A stretch of DNA of 33,541 nt, from positions 1-33,541 of the forward strand of contig JAYODW010000048.1 in NCBI GenBank assembly GCA_038116745.1. Direction: 5' to 3'. Made by a program: the position numbers and the translations under genes. Within the stretch, counting starts at the first letter, position 1, and every line of letters begins with the position of its first letter. Source of the DNA: JAYODW01 sp038116745 (GTDB taxonomy: Bacteria; Pseudomonadota; Gammaproteobacteria; Ga0077536). The notes under the pieces were generated by a model. It ran no database searches and was not told where the DNA came from. It saw only the letters and a program-made list of their open reading frames with translations. Below are positions 8,567 to 16,133 of the stretch, in pieces.

Positions 8567-10165
8567 ATGAGTCAGGCGACCACTCATCATGATGACCACC
8601 ATGATCATCATCCGGCAGGCATTACACGCTGGTTAAAGACAACGAACCATAAGGATATCGGCACGCTGTACCTGTTATTTGCGCTGGTGATGTTCTTCAT
8701 CGGCGGTGCTATGGCGATGATCATTCGCCTGGAGTTGTTCCAGCCGGGTCTTCAGTTTGTTGATCCGCAGTTCTTCAACTCGATGACCACGATGCACGCG
8801 CTGATCATGATCTTCGGCGCGGTCATGCCGGCGTGGACCGGCTTTGCAAACTGGATGATCCCGATGATGATCGGGGCTCCTGATATGGCGCTTCCAAGAC
8901 TCAATAACTGGAGCTTCTGGATCCTACCGTTCGCGTTCACATTGCTGCTCAGCACGCTGTTCATGCCCGGTGGTGCGCCGGCTGGCGGCTGGACGATGTA
9001 CCCGCCGCTGGTTCTTCAAACCGGGAATGCTTTTCCTTTCTTGATATTCGCAGTGCATTTCATGGGCGCTTCTTCGATTGCAGGAGCGATCAACGTCATC
9101 GTGACCGTGTTCAACATGAGAGCACCGGGAATGACCCTGATGAAACTGCCTCTGTTTGTCTGGACGTGGATTATCACGGCATTTCTGTTGATCGCCTCGA
9201 TCCCTGTTCTGGCGGGGGCGGTGACGATGCTGTTGACCGACAAATTCTTCGGCACGGCGTTTTTCTCCGCGGCGGGCGGCGGTGACCCGGTGATGTTCCA
9301 ACACATCTTCTGGTTCTTCGGCCACCCAGAGGTCTACATCCTGATTCTTCCTGCGTTCGGAATAGTTTCGGCTATCGTCCCGACCTTTGCGCGTAAACCG
9401 CTGTTCGGTTACAGCTCCATGGTATATGCGACGGGAGCTATCGCGTTCCTGTCATTCATCGTTTGGGCTCACCACATGTTCACCGTAGGCATGCCGCTTG
9501 CCGGCGAGCTGTTCTTCATGTACACGACGGTGCTGATCGCTGTGCCGACGGGCGTCAAGGTTTTCAATTGGGTTGCCACCATGTGGCAGAGTTCCATGAC
9601 ATTCGAGACCCCAATGTTGTTCGCCGTCGCGTTCATCATCCTGTTTACGATCGGCGGATTTTCGGGGCTCATGCTAGGCGTAACTCCGGTGGATTTTCAG
9701 TACCACGATACTTATTTCGTGGTGGCGCACTTCCATTACGTCCTCGTTACCGGCGCGATTTACTCGATTATGGCGGCTACTTATTTCTGGCTTCCCAAGT
9801 GGACGGGGCACATGTACGACGAGCGATTGGGCAAGCTCCACTTCTGGCTATCGACCATTTCGGTCAACGTGCTCTTCTTCCCGCAACACTTCCTCGGTCT
9901 TGCGGGCATGCCGCGGCGGATTCCTGACTACTCTGTGCAGTTCGCCGATTTCAATATGGTCTCTAGCCTGGGCGGATTCGTCTTCGGACTCTCACAGTTG
10001 TTATTCGTTGTGGTCATCGTCAAATGTGTCAAAGGCGGGGCCAAGGCCTCGGATAACGTCTGGGAAGGCGCTCATGGTCTTGAGTGGACCCTGCCGTCTC
10101 CACCGCCGTATCACAGCTTTAATACACCACCGGAACCGTCCTCGATTGAGGGAGGCATGCGCTAA
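8567..10165 (+). CDS. coxA: Cytochrome c oxidase subunit I
   Basis: Catalytic subunit of aa3-type oxidase, with low-spin heme a and the heme a3-Cu(B) site where oxygen is reduced. About twelve transmembrane helices. Key residues are present: heme a ligand H77, Cu(B) ligand H253 with its cross-linking partner Y257 in GHPEVY, H302 and H303 in WAHHMF, and H388/H390 in AHFHY. E255 is not the proton-gating glutamate; the motif that fixes the A1 subtype should be checked by alignment. The N-terminus is histidine-rich (eight of residues 7-16 are His), a feature seen in related CoxA proteins that could bind metal, though this is conjecture. Length 532 aa is typical. Confidence 0.98.
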   Translation: MSQATTHHDDHHDHHPAGITRWLKTTNHKDIGTLYLLFALVMFFIGGAMAMIIRLELFQPGLQFVDPQFFNSMTTMHALIMIFGAVMPAWTGFANWMIPMMIGAPDMALPRLNNWSFWILPFAFTLLLSTLFMPGGAPAGGWTMYPPLVLQTGNAFPFLIFAVHFMGASSIAGAINVIVTVFNMRAPGMTLMKLPLFVWTWIITAFLLIASIPVLAGAVTMLLTDKFFGTAFFSAAGGGDPVMFQHIFWFFGHPEVYILILPAFGIVSAIVPTFARKPLFGYSSMVYATGAIAFLSFIVWAHHMFTVGMPLAGELFFMYTTVLIAVPTGVKVFNWVATMWQSSMTFETPMLFAVAFIILFTIGGFSGLMLGVTPVDFQYHDTYFVVAHFHYVLVTGAIYSIMAATYFWLPKWTGHMYDERLGKLHFWLSTISVNVLFFPQHFLGLAGMPRRIPDYSVQFADFNMVSSLGGFVFGLSQLLFVVVIVKCVKGGAKASDNVWEGAHGLEWTLPSPPPYHSFNTPPEPSSIEGGMR

Positions 10166-10193
10166 GGCGTTCAAGGACCGGCTACTTACTACC

Positions 10194-10313
10194 ATGGCTA
10201 CACAAGACAATCGGCCCATTGCAGATCAGCGCCGGGCAGCGAAGCGCGGTGCACTCCTTTTAGGTCTAGTGGTGCTTGTGATTTATGGGGCGGGCATACT
10301 TTCCCGATTGTGA
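10194..10313 (+). CDS. Small single-helix cytochrome oxidase-associated protein
   Basis: A 39-residue reading frame between coxA and ctaG: a basic N-terminus with DQRRAAKR, then one transmembrane helix (about residues 21-37). It lies in the place where many proteobacterial cox operons carry a very short 'cytochrome oxidase small assembly protein'. Its stop codon overlaps the ctaG GTG start (GTGA), which supports real translation and coupling to ctaG. No strong ribosome site is visible before the ATG. Function unknown; association with CtaG or subunit I is inferred from position and topology. Confidence 0.7.
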   Translation: MATQDNRPIADQRRAAKRGALLLGLVVLVIYGAGILSRL

Positions 10314-10879
10314 GCGTGGTCAACGATGGAACAGCGTGCAACAACCGGCGAGTTGCCGCGCGCTTGCTGATCCTGACCAGCGTGATGTTCGGATTCGGGT
10401 ACGCCCTGGTCCCGCTTTACGATGTGTTCTGCGATCTGACGGGGCTCAATGGAAAGACTGGACGCTTGTCGGAAGCTGCCGCAGAACGGCAGGAAGTGGA
10501 CCTGGGGAGATCGATAAACATCGAATTTGTAACCAACGTCAACGCGGGAATGCCGTGGGAGTTCAGGCCGGTGGTCGCCCAGGTTCGCGTCCATCCGGGT
10601 GAGGAGACGCTGGTTTATTTCGAGGCCACAAATACAGGGGGCAGGGCGATCACTGGGAATGCGGTACCTAGCGTGTCGCCTAATGCGGTCGCACGATATT
10701 TCAACAAAACGGAGTGCTTCTGCTTCACCCAGCAGGCGCTGCAGGCAGGAGAAACCAGGATGATGCCGGTAAGATTCGTCGTGGATCCGAAAATCCCCGA
10801 AGACGTGACCGTGTTGACGCTGGCATACACGTTTTTCGAGTCCCTTAAGCCGGCAGGAGGCGCCGGCACAGCGGGATAA
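10310..10879 (+). CDS. ctaG: Cytochrome c oxidase assembly protein CtaG/Cox11
   Basis: Membrane-anchored copper chaperone that delivers copper to the Cu(B) site of CoxA. One N-terminal transmembrane segment (about residues 16-35, ending in GYALVPLYDVFCDLTGLNG, the usual Cox11 block) is followed by a periplasmic beta domain containing the copper-binding motif CFCF (C136, C138), with MPVRFVVDP further on. GTG start, overlapping the preceding 39-codon gene by 4 nt. Length 189 aa is normal for Cox11. Confidence 0.96.
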   Translation: MSVVNDGTACNNRRVAARLLILTSVMFGFGYALVPLYDVFCDLTGLNGKTGRLSEAAAERQEVDLGRSINIEFVTNVNAGMPWEFRPVVAQVRVHPGEETLVYFEATNTGGRAITGNAVPSVSPNAVARYFNKTECFCFTQQALQAGETRMMPVRFVVDPKIPEDVTVLTLAYTFFESLKPAGGAGTAG

Positions 10880-10896
10880 AGGCCTAGAGAGGCCTT
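10879..10896 (+). other. Hairpin between ctaG and coxC
   Basis: Perfect 7 bp inverted repeat AAGGCCT / AGGCCTT with a 4 nt loop, starting at the ctaG stop codon and followed by only two T residues. Too weak in its T-tract for a confident terminator; it could be an RNA-processing or stability element between the coxA-ctaG and coxC parts of the message. Confidence 0.4.
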
Positions 10897-10937
10897 GAGA
10901 AGTTACAACCTTCAACTAGCAAGTAGAGACGGAAGTT

Positions 10938-11813
10938 ATGGCAGAAGCACATTCTGATTACTACATTCCAGAACCAAGCCGGTGGCCGATCACCGCATCA
11001 CTGGTTATTTTTCTGATGTTTGTCGGCGGCGCGACCATGTTGAACGGCGCAAGTGCGGGCTCCGTCATCCTGGGCATCGGGTTCCTGGGCTTTGTTTACA
11101 TGTTGTTTGGGTGGTTTGGGACAGTCATTGGGGAGAGCGAAGGCGGAATCTATAACGACCAGGTGGACGTGAGTTTTCGGATGGGCATGTCCTGGTTTAT
11201 TTTTTCGGAGGTCATGTTCTTCGCCGCGTTTTTCGGCGCTCTGTACTACGCACGGATCTACTCAGTGCCGTGGCTGGGAGGCGAAGGATCGGGAGCTGCG
11301 ACAAACGAGTTTCTCTGGCCGGAGTTCGCCGCCGCTTGGCCGCTGTTCAATACGCCTTCGAGCTACGGCTTTGCCCATTTCAAAGAGACCATCGGCGCCT
11401 GGGGAGTTCCCTTCTGGAATACGGTTATTCTTTTAACCAGCGGCGCGACCGTGACCTGGGCGCACTGGGGCTTGAAAAAAGACAGTCGTTCACAGTTGAT
11501 TCTAGGTCTGGCGGCGACGGTGGCGCTGGGCGCGATATTTGTCTACATGCAGGCTGGTGAATACGGACATGCCTACCATGAGCTTGGGCTGACCCTGAAT
11601 TCCGGTATTTATGGAGCTACTTTTTTCATGCTTACCGGTTTCCACGGATTTCACGTCACCATGGGAACCATCATGCTAGCCACTATTCTGGCCCGTTCCA
11701 TCAAGGGGCACTTCACTGCAAAACATCATTTCGCTTTCGAAGCGGTGGCGTGGTACTGGCATTTTGTGGACGTTGTCTGGATAGGCCTGTTCATTTTTGT
11801 GTACTGGCTATGA
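10938..11813 (+). CDS. coxC: Cytochrome c oxidase subunit III
   Basis: Third core subunit of the aa3 oxidase, a seven-helix protein without redox centres that stabilises subunit I and supports proton uptake. Characteristic blocks are MGMSWFIFSEVMFFAAFFGALYY near the middle, TGFHGFHVTMGT, and the terminal HFAFEAVAWYWHFVDVVWIGLF. Length is 291 aa. It begins 58 bp after ctaG and is the last gene before a strong terminator, so the structural oxidase operon ends here. Confidence 0.97.
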   Translation: MAEAHSDYYIPEPSRWPITASLVIFLMFVGGATMLNGASAGSVILGIGFLGFVYMLFGWFGTVIGESEGGIYNDQVDVSFRMGMSWFIFSEVMFFAAFFGALYYARIYSVPWLGGEGSGAATNEFLWPEFAAAWPLFNTPSSYGFAHFKETIGAWGVPFWNTVILLTSGATVTWAHWGLKKDSRSQLILGLAATVALGAIFVYMQAGEYGHAYHELGLTLNSGIYGATFFMLTGFHGFHVTMGTIMLATILARSIKGHFTAKHHFAFEAVAWYWHFVDVVWIGLFIFVYWL

Positions 11814-11840
11814 GTTGACATCGCCAGGCTTTAGGGAACT

Positions 11841-11869
11841 AAGCGCCACCTAGGGTGGCGCTTTTTTTT
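11841..11869 (+). terminator. Rho-independent terminator after coxC
   Basis: A perfect 10 bp stem AAGCGCCACC / GGTGGCGCTT with a 3 nt loop runs into a tract of eight T (counting those at the stem end), 27 bp past the coxC stop. It ends the forward cox message. The convergent DUF2909 gene stops at 11893, but the T-tract is poor on that strand, so the element acts mainly on the forward strand. Confidence 0.93.
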
Positions 11870-11892
11870 GTGTGTTGCGTAGAGTTTTTAAT

Positions 11893-12102
11893 TCAGCCGT
11901 TTGGCTGGATCAGTCCAAAAGCGTACAGGACGGCAATGGTGCCAATGAGAAAAATCGAAAGCCCGACGCGCATCGTCAATGCCTTGACTGCTGTCGTGTC
12001 GTCTTTCTCGGGCGCGCGTTTACGAAAAAGGCTGAAGAACGCCGTCCCTAACGATAAAAGAATTAAAAAGAACAGACCGACGATGATGGTTTTAACAAGC
12101 AC
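11893..12102 (-). CDS. DUF2909 twin transmembrane protein
   Basis: A 69-residue membrane protein with two transmembrane helices (about 4-24 and 46-64) joined by a basic loop FRKRAPEKDD. It matches the DUF2909 'twin transmembrane' family, found reverse-oriented between coxC and SURF1 in Pseudomonas and relatives; the same position and orientation are kept here. Its start lies only about 21 bp from the earliest SURF1 start on the other strand, so the promoters must overlap. Function unknown; the conserved placement suggests a link to oxidase assembly. Confidence 0.8.
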   Translation of the reverse strand: MLVKTIIVGLFFLILLSLGTAFFSLFRKRAPEKDDTTAVKALTMRVGLSIFLIGTIAVLYAFGLIQPNG

Positions 12103-12123
12103 GTCTGAAGCCCCTCCCGGGGC

Positions 12124-12912
12124 GTGGTGAACTTCGCGGCTGCATTATCCGTGGTCACAGGAAGCAGGCCAAATCCGCGCGCAACCCGTATGGTGGGGGG
12201 GCTGCTGCTAATTTTGCTATTTCTGGCTTTGTGCGGCCTTGGTAGCTGGCAGCTGTCCCGGGCAAAGGAAAAACACAATCGATATCAGGCGTTCCTCGAG
12301 CGACAGAGCTTGCCCAGAGTGGAACTAAGCCTACTGCATGATGCGGATATCAATTCTCGTAATGCGGTTGGACGCCCGGTTGAGTGCCGTGGCGAGTTTT
12401 TAGAAAAGCGGTTCTTGCTCGACAACCGTGTCAGAGATGGCCGCGCAGGCTACGAAGTAATTGACCTGTTCAAATTGATTGATGGGAGCCGGGTTTTTGT
12501 AGATCGAGGATGGTTGCCTTTGGCTGAGTCACGATGGGAGCTGCCAGACATACCTGGCGTTGTCGGTGAGGTTTCACTTCACGGTTTCCTGGGAGAGGAT
12601 CCTGTCGTGGGAATAGCCCTGAACGCCGATTCGCATCAAAAAGAGCAAGTCGGCGTGAGCACCGAGCGCGTACAGCGGTTCGACCTTAGAGTCGCAGCAG
12701 CAGACTTGAACAACGCGGATAACGTGTTTCCCTTTCTGTTGTATCTGCAAGAGGGATCCCCCGGAGCGCTGGATGTCGATTGGCCAGCTCCCGGCGACGG
12801 CTCTGCAAAGCATACCGCCTACGCGGTGCAGTGGTTTGCGATGGCCGGGGTTTTGGTTTTCATAGGAGGAGGGATATGGCGGCGACAACGCCCGAGCGCA
12901 AAACAGAGCTGA
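12124..12912 (+). CDS. SURF1 family cytochrome oxidase biogenesis protein
   Basis: SURF1/Shy1-family protein needed for efficient assembly of heme-copper oxidase, probably at heme a insertion. Topology fits: an N-terminal helix (GLLLILLFLALCGLGSWQL), a periplasmic domain with FVDRGWLP, and a C-terminal helix (QWFAMAGVLVFIGGGIWRR). The listed start is GTG 12124, giving 262 aa; an ATG at 12190 gives 240 aa starting just before the first helix and would leave more room for a promoter. Neither has a good ribosome site. The 3' end overlaps the next gene by 37 nt. Confidence 0.9.
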   Translation: MVNFAAALSVVTGSRPNPRATRMVGGLLLILLFLALCGLGSWQLSRAKEKHNRYQAFLERQSLPRVELSLLHDADINSRNAVGRPVECRGEFLEKRFLLDNRVRDGRAGYEVIDLFKLIDGSRVFVDRGWLPLAESRWELPDIPGVVGEVSLHGFLGEDPVVGIALNADSHQKEQVGVSTERVQRFDLRVAAADLNNADNVFPFLLYLQEGSPGALDVDWPAPGDGSAKHTAYAVQWFAMAGVLVFIGGGIWRRQRPSAKQS

Positions 12913-13478
12913 CCGGGCAGGGACAGTCTCCCCGGACAACCATACTGATCCTGCTCGTTCTGTTCGTCGCGCCGGTAGTTATTGCGTGGTTTATGGCCAA
13001 TACCCACACGTTCAAACCGCCGGGCTCGGAGCTGACCAACCACGGCCAGCTCCTCCAGCCGCCTGTCGACGTGCGTCAGCACACAGGACTTCAGGCTTTA
13101 GCGGACTTACCGTTGCAACCTGCCGAGTGGGCGATGGTGTTCTTTTCGGCGGAGCCTTGTGCGGCAGATTGTTATAGCGCGCTGGAAACTTTGCAGGCTG
13201 TCCGGTTGCTGCTTGGACACGATGCAACCCGTCTATATGTCGCGCTGGCAAGCGATGCTGACGCCGCCGCACCGCCCGGACCGCTGTTACGTACAACGAC
13301 AAATCCTTCGCTTGCGCTGCAGGCGATGGTCGGCGAGCGGACGGGTAAATCGCCGAACAGTGGGATCCTGTTTCTCGACTGGCGCGGGCAGCTGGTCATG
13401 TTTTTTGCTGACACGGGCTCGCCAGAAGGCATCAAAAGCGATATCAAAAAGCTGTTGAAAGGATCCCGAATCCGATGA
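12876..13478 (+). CDS. Membrane-anchored thioredoxin-fold/SCO-like protein
   Basis: A 200-residue protein with one N-terminal transmembrane helix (about 21-40) and a periplasmic domain carrying a CxxxC motif (C95-A-A-D-C99) after WAMVFFSAEP, in the place where SCO proteins have their CxxxC copper site. Later strands (SGILFLDWRGQLVMFF) also look thioredoxin-like, but no histidine is seen where SCO has its third copper ligand, so it may be a redox partner rather than a copper carrier. The ATG at 12876 is preferred because of GGAGGAGGG directly upstream, although the frame is open further. It overlaps SURF1 and is coupled to ctaA (ATGA), matching the hypothetical gene between SURF1 and ctaA in Pseudomonas. 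Confidence 0.75.
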   Translation: MAATTPERKTELTGQGQSPRTTILILLVLFVAPVVIAWFMANTHTFKPPGSELTNHGQLLQPPVDVRQHTGLQALADLPLQPAEWAMVFFSAEPCAADCYSALETLQAVRLLLGHDATRLYVALASDADAAAPPGPLLRTTTNPSLALQAMVGERTGKSPNSGILFLDWRGQLVMFFADTGSPEGIKSDIKKLLKGSRIR

Positions 13479-14491
13479 TTTTTAACGCTCTGTTCTTCCG
13501 GTTTTTGACCAGAGCGCTCCCCGTCCTGACTCTGGCAGTCGTCGTTTTCGGCGCCTATGTTCGTTTGACTGACGCGGGGCTCGGCTGTCCAGACTGGCCA
13601 GGTTGCTACGGCCATCTCTCCGTTCCAGAAGACAGCCCAGGAGTGCATCTCGAGCAAGCTGGTTGGAGCACCCGTCCTCTCGAGTCCGGCAAGGCATGGC
13701 GTGAAATGATCCATCGTTACCTGGCCAGTGTGCTGGGGCTCGGCGTGGTCCTTTTGGCGGTCAGCGCCTTTCTGCAGCGGCCGCGGGTTGCCTCGGGCAG
13801 GCTCGTGTTTTTCCTGGTGCCGCTCATTTGCTTTCAGGGAATGCTGGGCATGTGGACAGTCACTCTTTTGCTCAAGCCCCTGGTTGTGACGGCCCACCTC
13901 TTTGGTGGCCTGACGACGCTGGTGCTGCTCTGGATCAATTTCCTTATGGTCGAGCGCACGCCGCGCGTCAGCGCGGAGAATGCAGTCGTGCCGGCCTGGA
14001 TTAATGTGGGGCTGATAGTGCTGACCGTCCAGATTTTTCTTGGCGCATGGACCAGCACTAATTATGCCGCGCTGGCCTGCACTGATTTCCCCACATGCCA
14101 TGGCAGCTGGTGGCCGGATACGCAGTTCAGCGAAGCGTTCACGTTGTGGCGCGGGTTGGGCATTAATTACGAGTTTGGAGTGCTCGATACGCCGGCCCGG
14201 ACCGCTATTCATGTGGCGCATCGCCTGGGCGCCCTGGCTGCGGTATTGGTAATCCTGTTCGTCGCAGCGAACGCGGTTCGAGCGATCACTCCGGCGGTGC
14301 GAAGGTGTGCCTGGTGTATACTCGCGTGCCTCAGTCTACAGGTGCTTTTAGGCATTTCGAACGTCGTTTTCGGGCTGCCACTGGCAGTGGCGGTTGCGCA
14401 TAATGGTGTGGCAGCCCTGCTCTTGCTCTCCGTAGTGACCTTGAGATACCTGATCGCCAGCCGACCCGGAAACCGGCCTTATGCCCAGTAA
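13475..14491 (+). CDS. ctaA: Heme A synthase (COX15/CtaA family)
   Basis: Integral membrane monooxygenase that oxidises the C8 methyl of heme O to a formyl group, making heme A for the oxidase. The sequence shows about eight transmembrane helices and the family signatures FGAYVRLTDAGLGCPDWPGCYG near the N-terminus (broken here only by description), EMIHRYLAS, and in the second half CTDFPTCHG and AIHVAHRLGA, supplying the conserved histidines and cysteine pairs. Length is 338 aa. It overlaps the upstream gene by ATGA and the downstream ctaB by 11 nt. Confidence 0.95.
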   Translation: MIFNALFFRFLTRALPVLTLAVVVFGAYVRLTDAGLGCPDWPGCYGHLSVPEDSPGVHLEQAGWSTRPLESGKAWREMIHRYLASVLGLGVVLLAVSAFLQRPRVASGRLVFFLVPLICFQGMLGMWTVTLLLKPLVVTAHLFGGLTTLVLLWINFLMVERTPRVSAENAVVPAWINVGLIVLTVQIFLGAWTSTNYAALACTDFPTCHGSWWPDTQFSEAFTLWRGLGINYEFGVLDTPARTAIHVAHRLGALAAVLVILFVAANAVRAITPAVRRCAWCILACLSLQVLLGISNVVFGLPLAVAVAHNGVAALLLLSVVTLRYLIASRPGNRPYAQ

Positions 14492-15404
14492 CACACAGGC
14501 AATGACGTCATTCGGTCATTGGCGTGACTATCTTGAGCTGTGTAAGCCCCGCGTGATCGGGCTGATAGTGTTCACGGCCATCATCGGGATGCTCCTTTCG
14601 ACAGATAGCCCTGTGCCTCTTTCCTTGTTTATCCCCGCGACGCTGGGAATAGCTCTGGCGTCCGCGTCCGCCGCTGCAATCAATCATGTGGCGGAGTACC
14701 GAATTGATGCTTTGATGGCGCGTACTCAGAACCGCCCCTTACCGCAGGGCGGCCTCAGCCGGAGCCATGCTCTGGCATTTGCCCTAGCTATTGGCGGGCT
14801 TTCGATGTACCTGCTTGTGGTCTTCGTCAATGTGCTGACCGCAGTGCTGACCTTTGCTTCACTGATTGGTTACGCCGTCGTTTACACAATGTATTTGAAG
14901 TACGCCACGCCACAGAACATTGTTATCGGTGGCGCAGCGGGAGCGGCGCCGCCGGTGCTCGGATGGACGGCTGTCACCGGGACGGTGGATCCCCATGCGT
15001 TGCTGTTGTTTCTGATTATCTTCGCTTGGACACCTCCGCACTTTTGGGCTCTGGCGATCTATCGGCGGGAAGATTATGGGAAGGCCGCTATTCCGATGCT
15101 GCCGATCACCCATGGTGTGGATTACACGCGGAAACAGATCCTTTTCTACACGCTGATTTTAATAGTCGCGACCCTGCTGCCCTTCGCAACCTACATGAGC
15201 GGCATGGTCTATCTGCTAGGAGCATTGCTACTCGACGGCGTCTTCCTTTACTACGCCCTCAGAATGCAGGTTGACCATGACGACGAGCTTGCGTTTGCGA
15301 CTTTCCGCTACTCGATCGTTTATCTGACTCTGCTGTTTGGTTGTTTTTTCCTTGACCATTACTGGCAGGTCATCCTGGGCGGGCTCGAGCGGCTTCCCTT
15401 TTGA
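14481..15404 (+). CDS. ctaB: Protoheme IX farnesyltransferase (heme O synthase)
   Basis: UbiA-family prenyltransferase that attaches a farnesyl group to protoheme, giving heme O, the substrate of CtaA. The first aspartate-rich region is present as NHVAEYRIDALMARTQNRPL near residues 69-88, with KPRVIGLIVFTA at the N-terminus and WTPPHFWALAIYRREDY in the middle; about nine membrane helices are predicted by eye. Length 307 aa. The start overlaps ctaA by 11 nt, so heme O and heme A synthesis are translationally linked. Also called cyoE in some annotations; placement with ctaA and cox genes argues for the aa3 branch. Confidence 0.96.
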   Translation: MPSNTQAMTSFGHWRDYLELCKPRVIGLIVFTAIIGMLLSTDSPVPLSLFIPATLGIALASASAAAINHVAEYRIDALMARTQNRPLPQGGLSRSHALAFALAIGGLSMYLLVVFVNVLTAVLTFASLIGYAVVYTMYLKYATPQNIVIGGAAGAAPPVLGWTAVTGTVDPHALLLFLIIFAWTPPHFWALAIYRREDYGKAAIPMLPITHGVDYTRKQILFYTLILIVATLLPFATYMSGMVYLLGALLLDGVFLYYALRMQVDHDDELAFATFRYSIVYLTLLFGCFFLDHYWQVILGGLERLPF

Positions 15405-16123
15405 ACGCTGGCAGGACTAAGCCCAGGCCGGCGCTCCCTCGTTGGCTATGGCTCTGGTTTCCGCCTTTGCTGCTGTTGCTGATTCTCCCCGTCCGGGCTC
15501 TCAGTCCAGAGCTCTACGCCCAGTGGATCGATGGAGAGCTTGGGCTCATAGAGCTTGCAACCCCAGTGCTTGCCCTCCTCGGCGCCGGCATCGGGCTCGG
15601 GTTAAGTCTGCAGCTGACACAGCCCGACAAGCGTGTATTGCGCACGTGGGTAGTGATCATGACAGTGGCCTGCGTGTATTTCGCAGGAGAGGAAATCTCC
15701 TGGGGCCAGCATCTGTTCGGCTGGGGCACGCCGGAGGCAATCGACCGTCTGAACGATCAACACGAGACGAACCTCCACAACATGAGCAGCTGGTTCGATC
15801 AAAAGCCCAGATTGCTGCTTGAGCTCTGGGTGCTTGTCGGTGGAATTTTTGTCGCATGCGGCCGAGGCGCGGAACTCCCTGTCGACCCAGCACGACCCGG
15901 CACCTGGTTCTGGCCTACAGTTGATTGCCTGCCAACAGCGGTGTTGGCGATCGGCATCCGGATGCCGGAGCGATTCAAAACGATCCTGGACCTGGAGGCG
16001 CTGTCATTCGACCTCCGCTGGAGCGAGCCTCAGGAGTATTACTTTGCGCTGTTTCTGATGCTCTATCTCGCGTCTCTCAAGGCCCGTCTGCGCGTGGCAA
16101 CAGACGGGCCTTCTCGTGATTGA
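15401..16123 (+). CDS. Uncharacterised polytopic membrane protein with GEEISWGQ motif
   Basis: A 240-residue protein with roughly five or six transmembrane segments. I do not recognise a named function. Distinctive conserved-looking blocks are GEEISWGQ (about residues 95-102) near the end of a helix, the polar NDQHETNLHN (about 117-126), and SEPQEYYFALFLMLYL near the C-terminus. Clustered Glu, His, Gln and Asn near a membrane face could bind a metal or form an active site, but this is speculation. The TTG start overlaps the ctaB stop as TTGA, so it is coupled to heme O synthase. In Pseudomonas-type clusters a SCO chaperone gene occupies this position. A terminator-like inverted repeat lies in its last codons. 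Confidence 0.7.
   Translation: MNAGRTKPRPALPRWLWLWFPPLLLLLILPVRALSPELYAQWIDGELGLIELATPVLALLGAGIGLGLSLQLTQPDKRVLRTWVVIMTVACVYFAGEEISWGQHLFGWGTPEAIDRLNDQHETNLHNMSSWFDQKPRLLLELWVLVGGIFVACGRGAELPVDPARPGTWFWPTVDCLPTAVLAIGIRMPERFKTILDLEALSFDLRWSEPQEYYFALFLMLYLASLKARLRVATDGPSRD
16079..16112. terminator. Bidirectional terminator-like inverted repeat
   Basis: Perfect 12 bp inverted repeat AAGGCCCGTCTG / CAGACGGGCCTT around a 10 nt loop, between the convergent membrane-protein gene (stop 16123) and rpoH (stop 16134). The AA...TT edges make it usable on both strands, though the T-tract is short. It lies inside the final codons of the membrane protein gene, unusual for a terminator of that gene but normal for compact genomes. 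Confidence 0.65.
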
Positions 16124-16133
16124 GTGCGTTAGC

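Noticed and set aside
13172..14221. 349-codon reverse-strand frame
   Set aside because: Antisense to ctaA and the thioredoxin-like gene; low-complexity His/Arg/Gln-rich translation without any domain, ribosome site or helix pattern.
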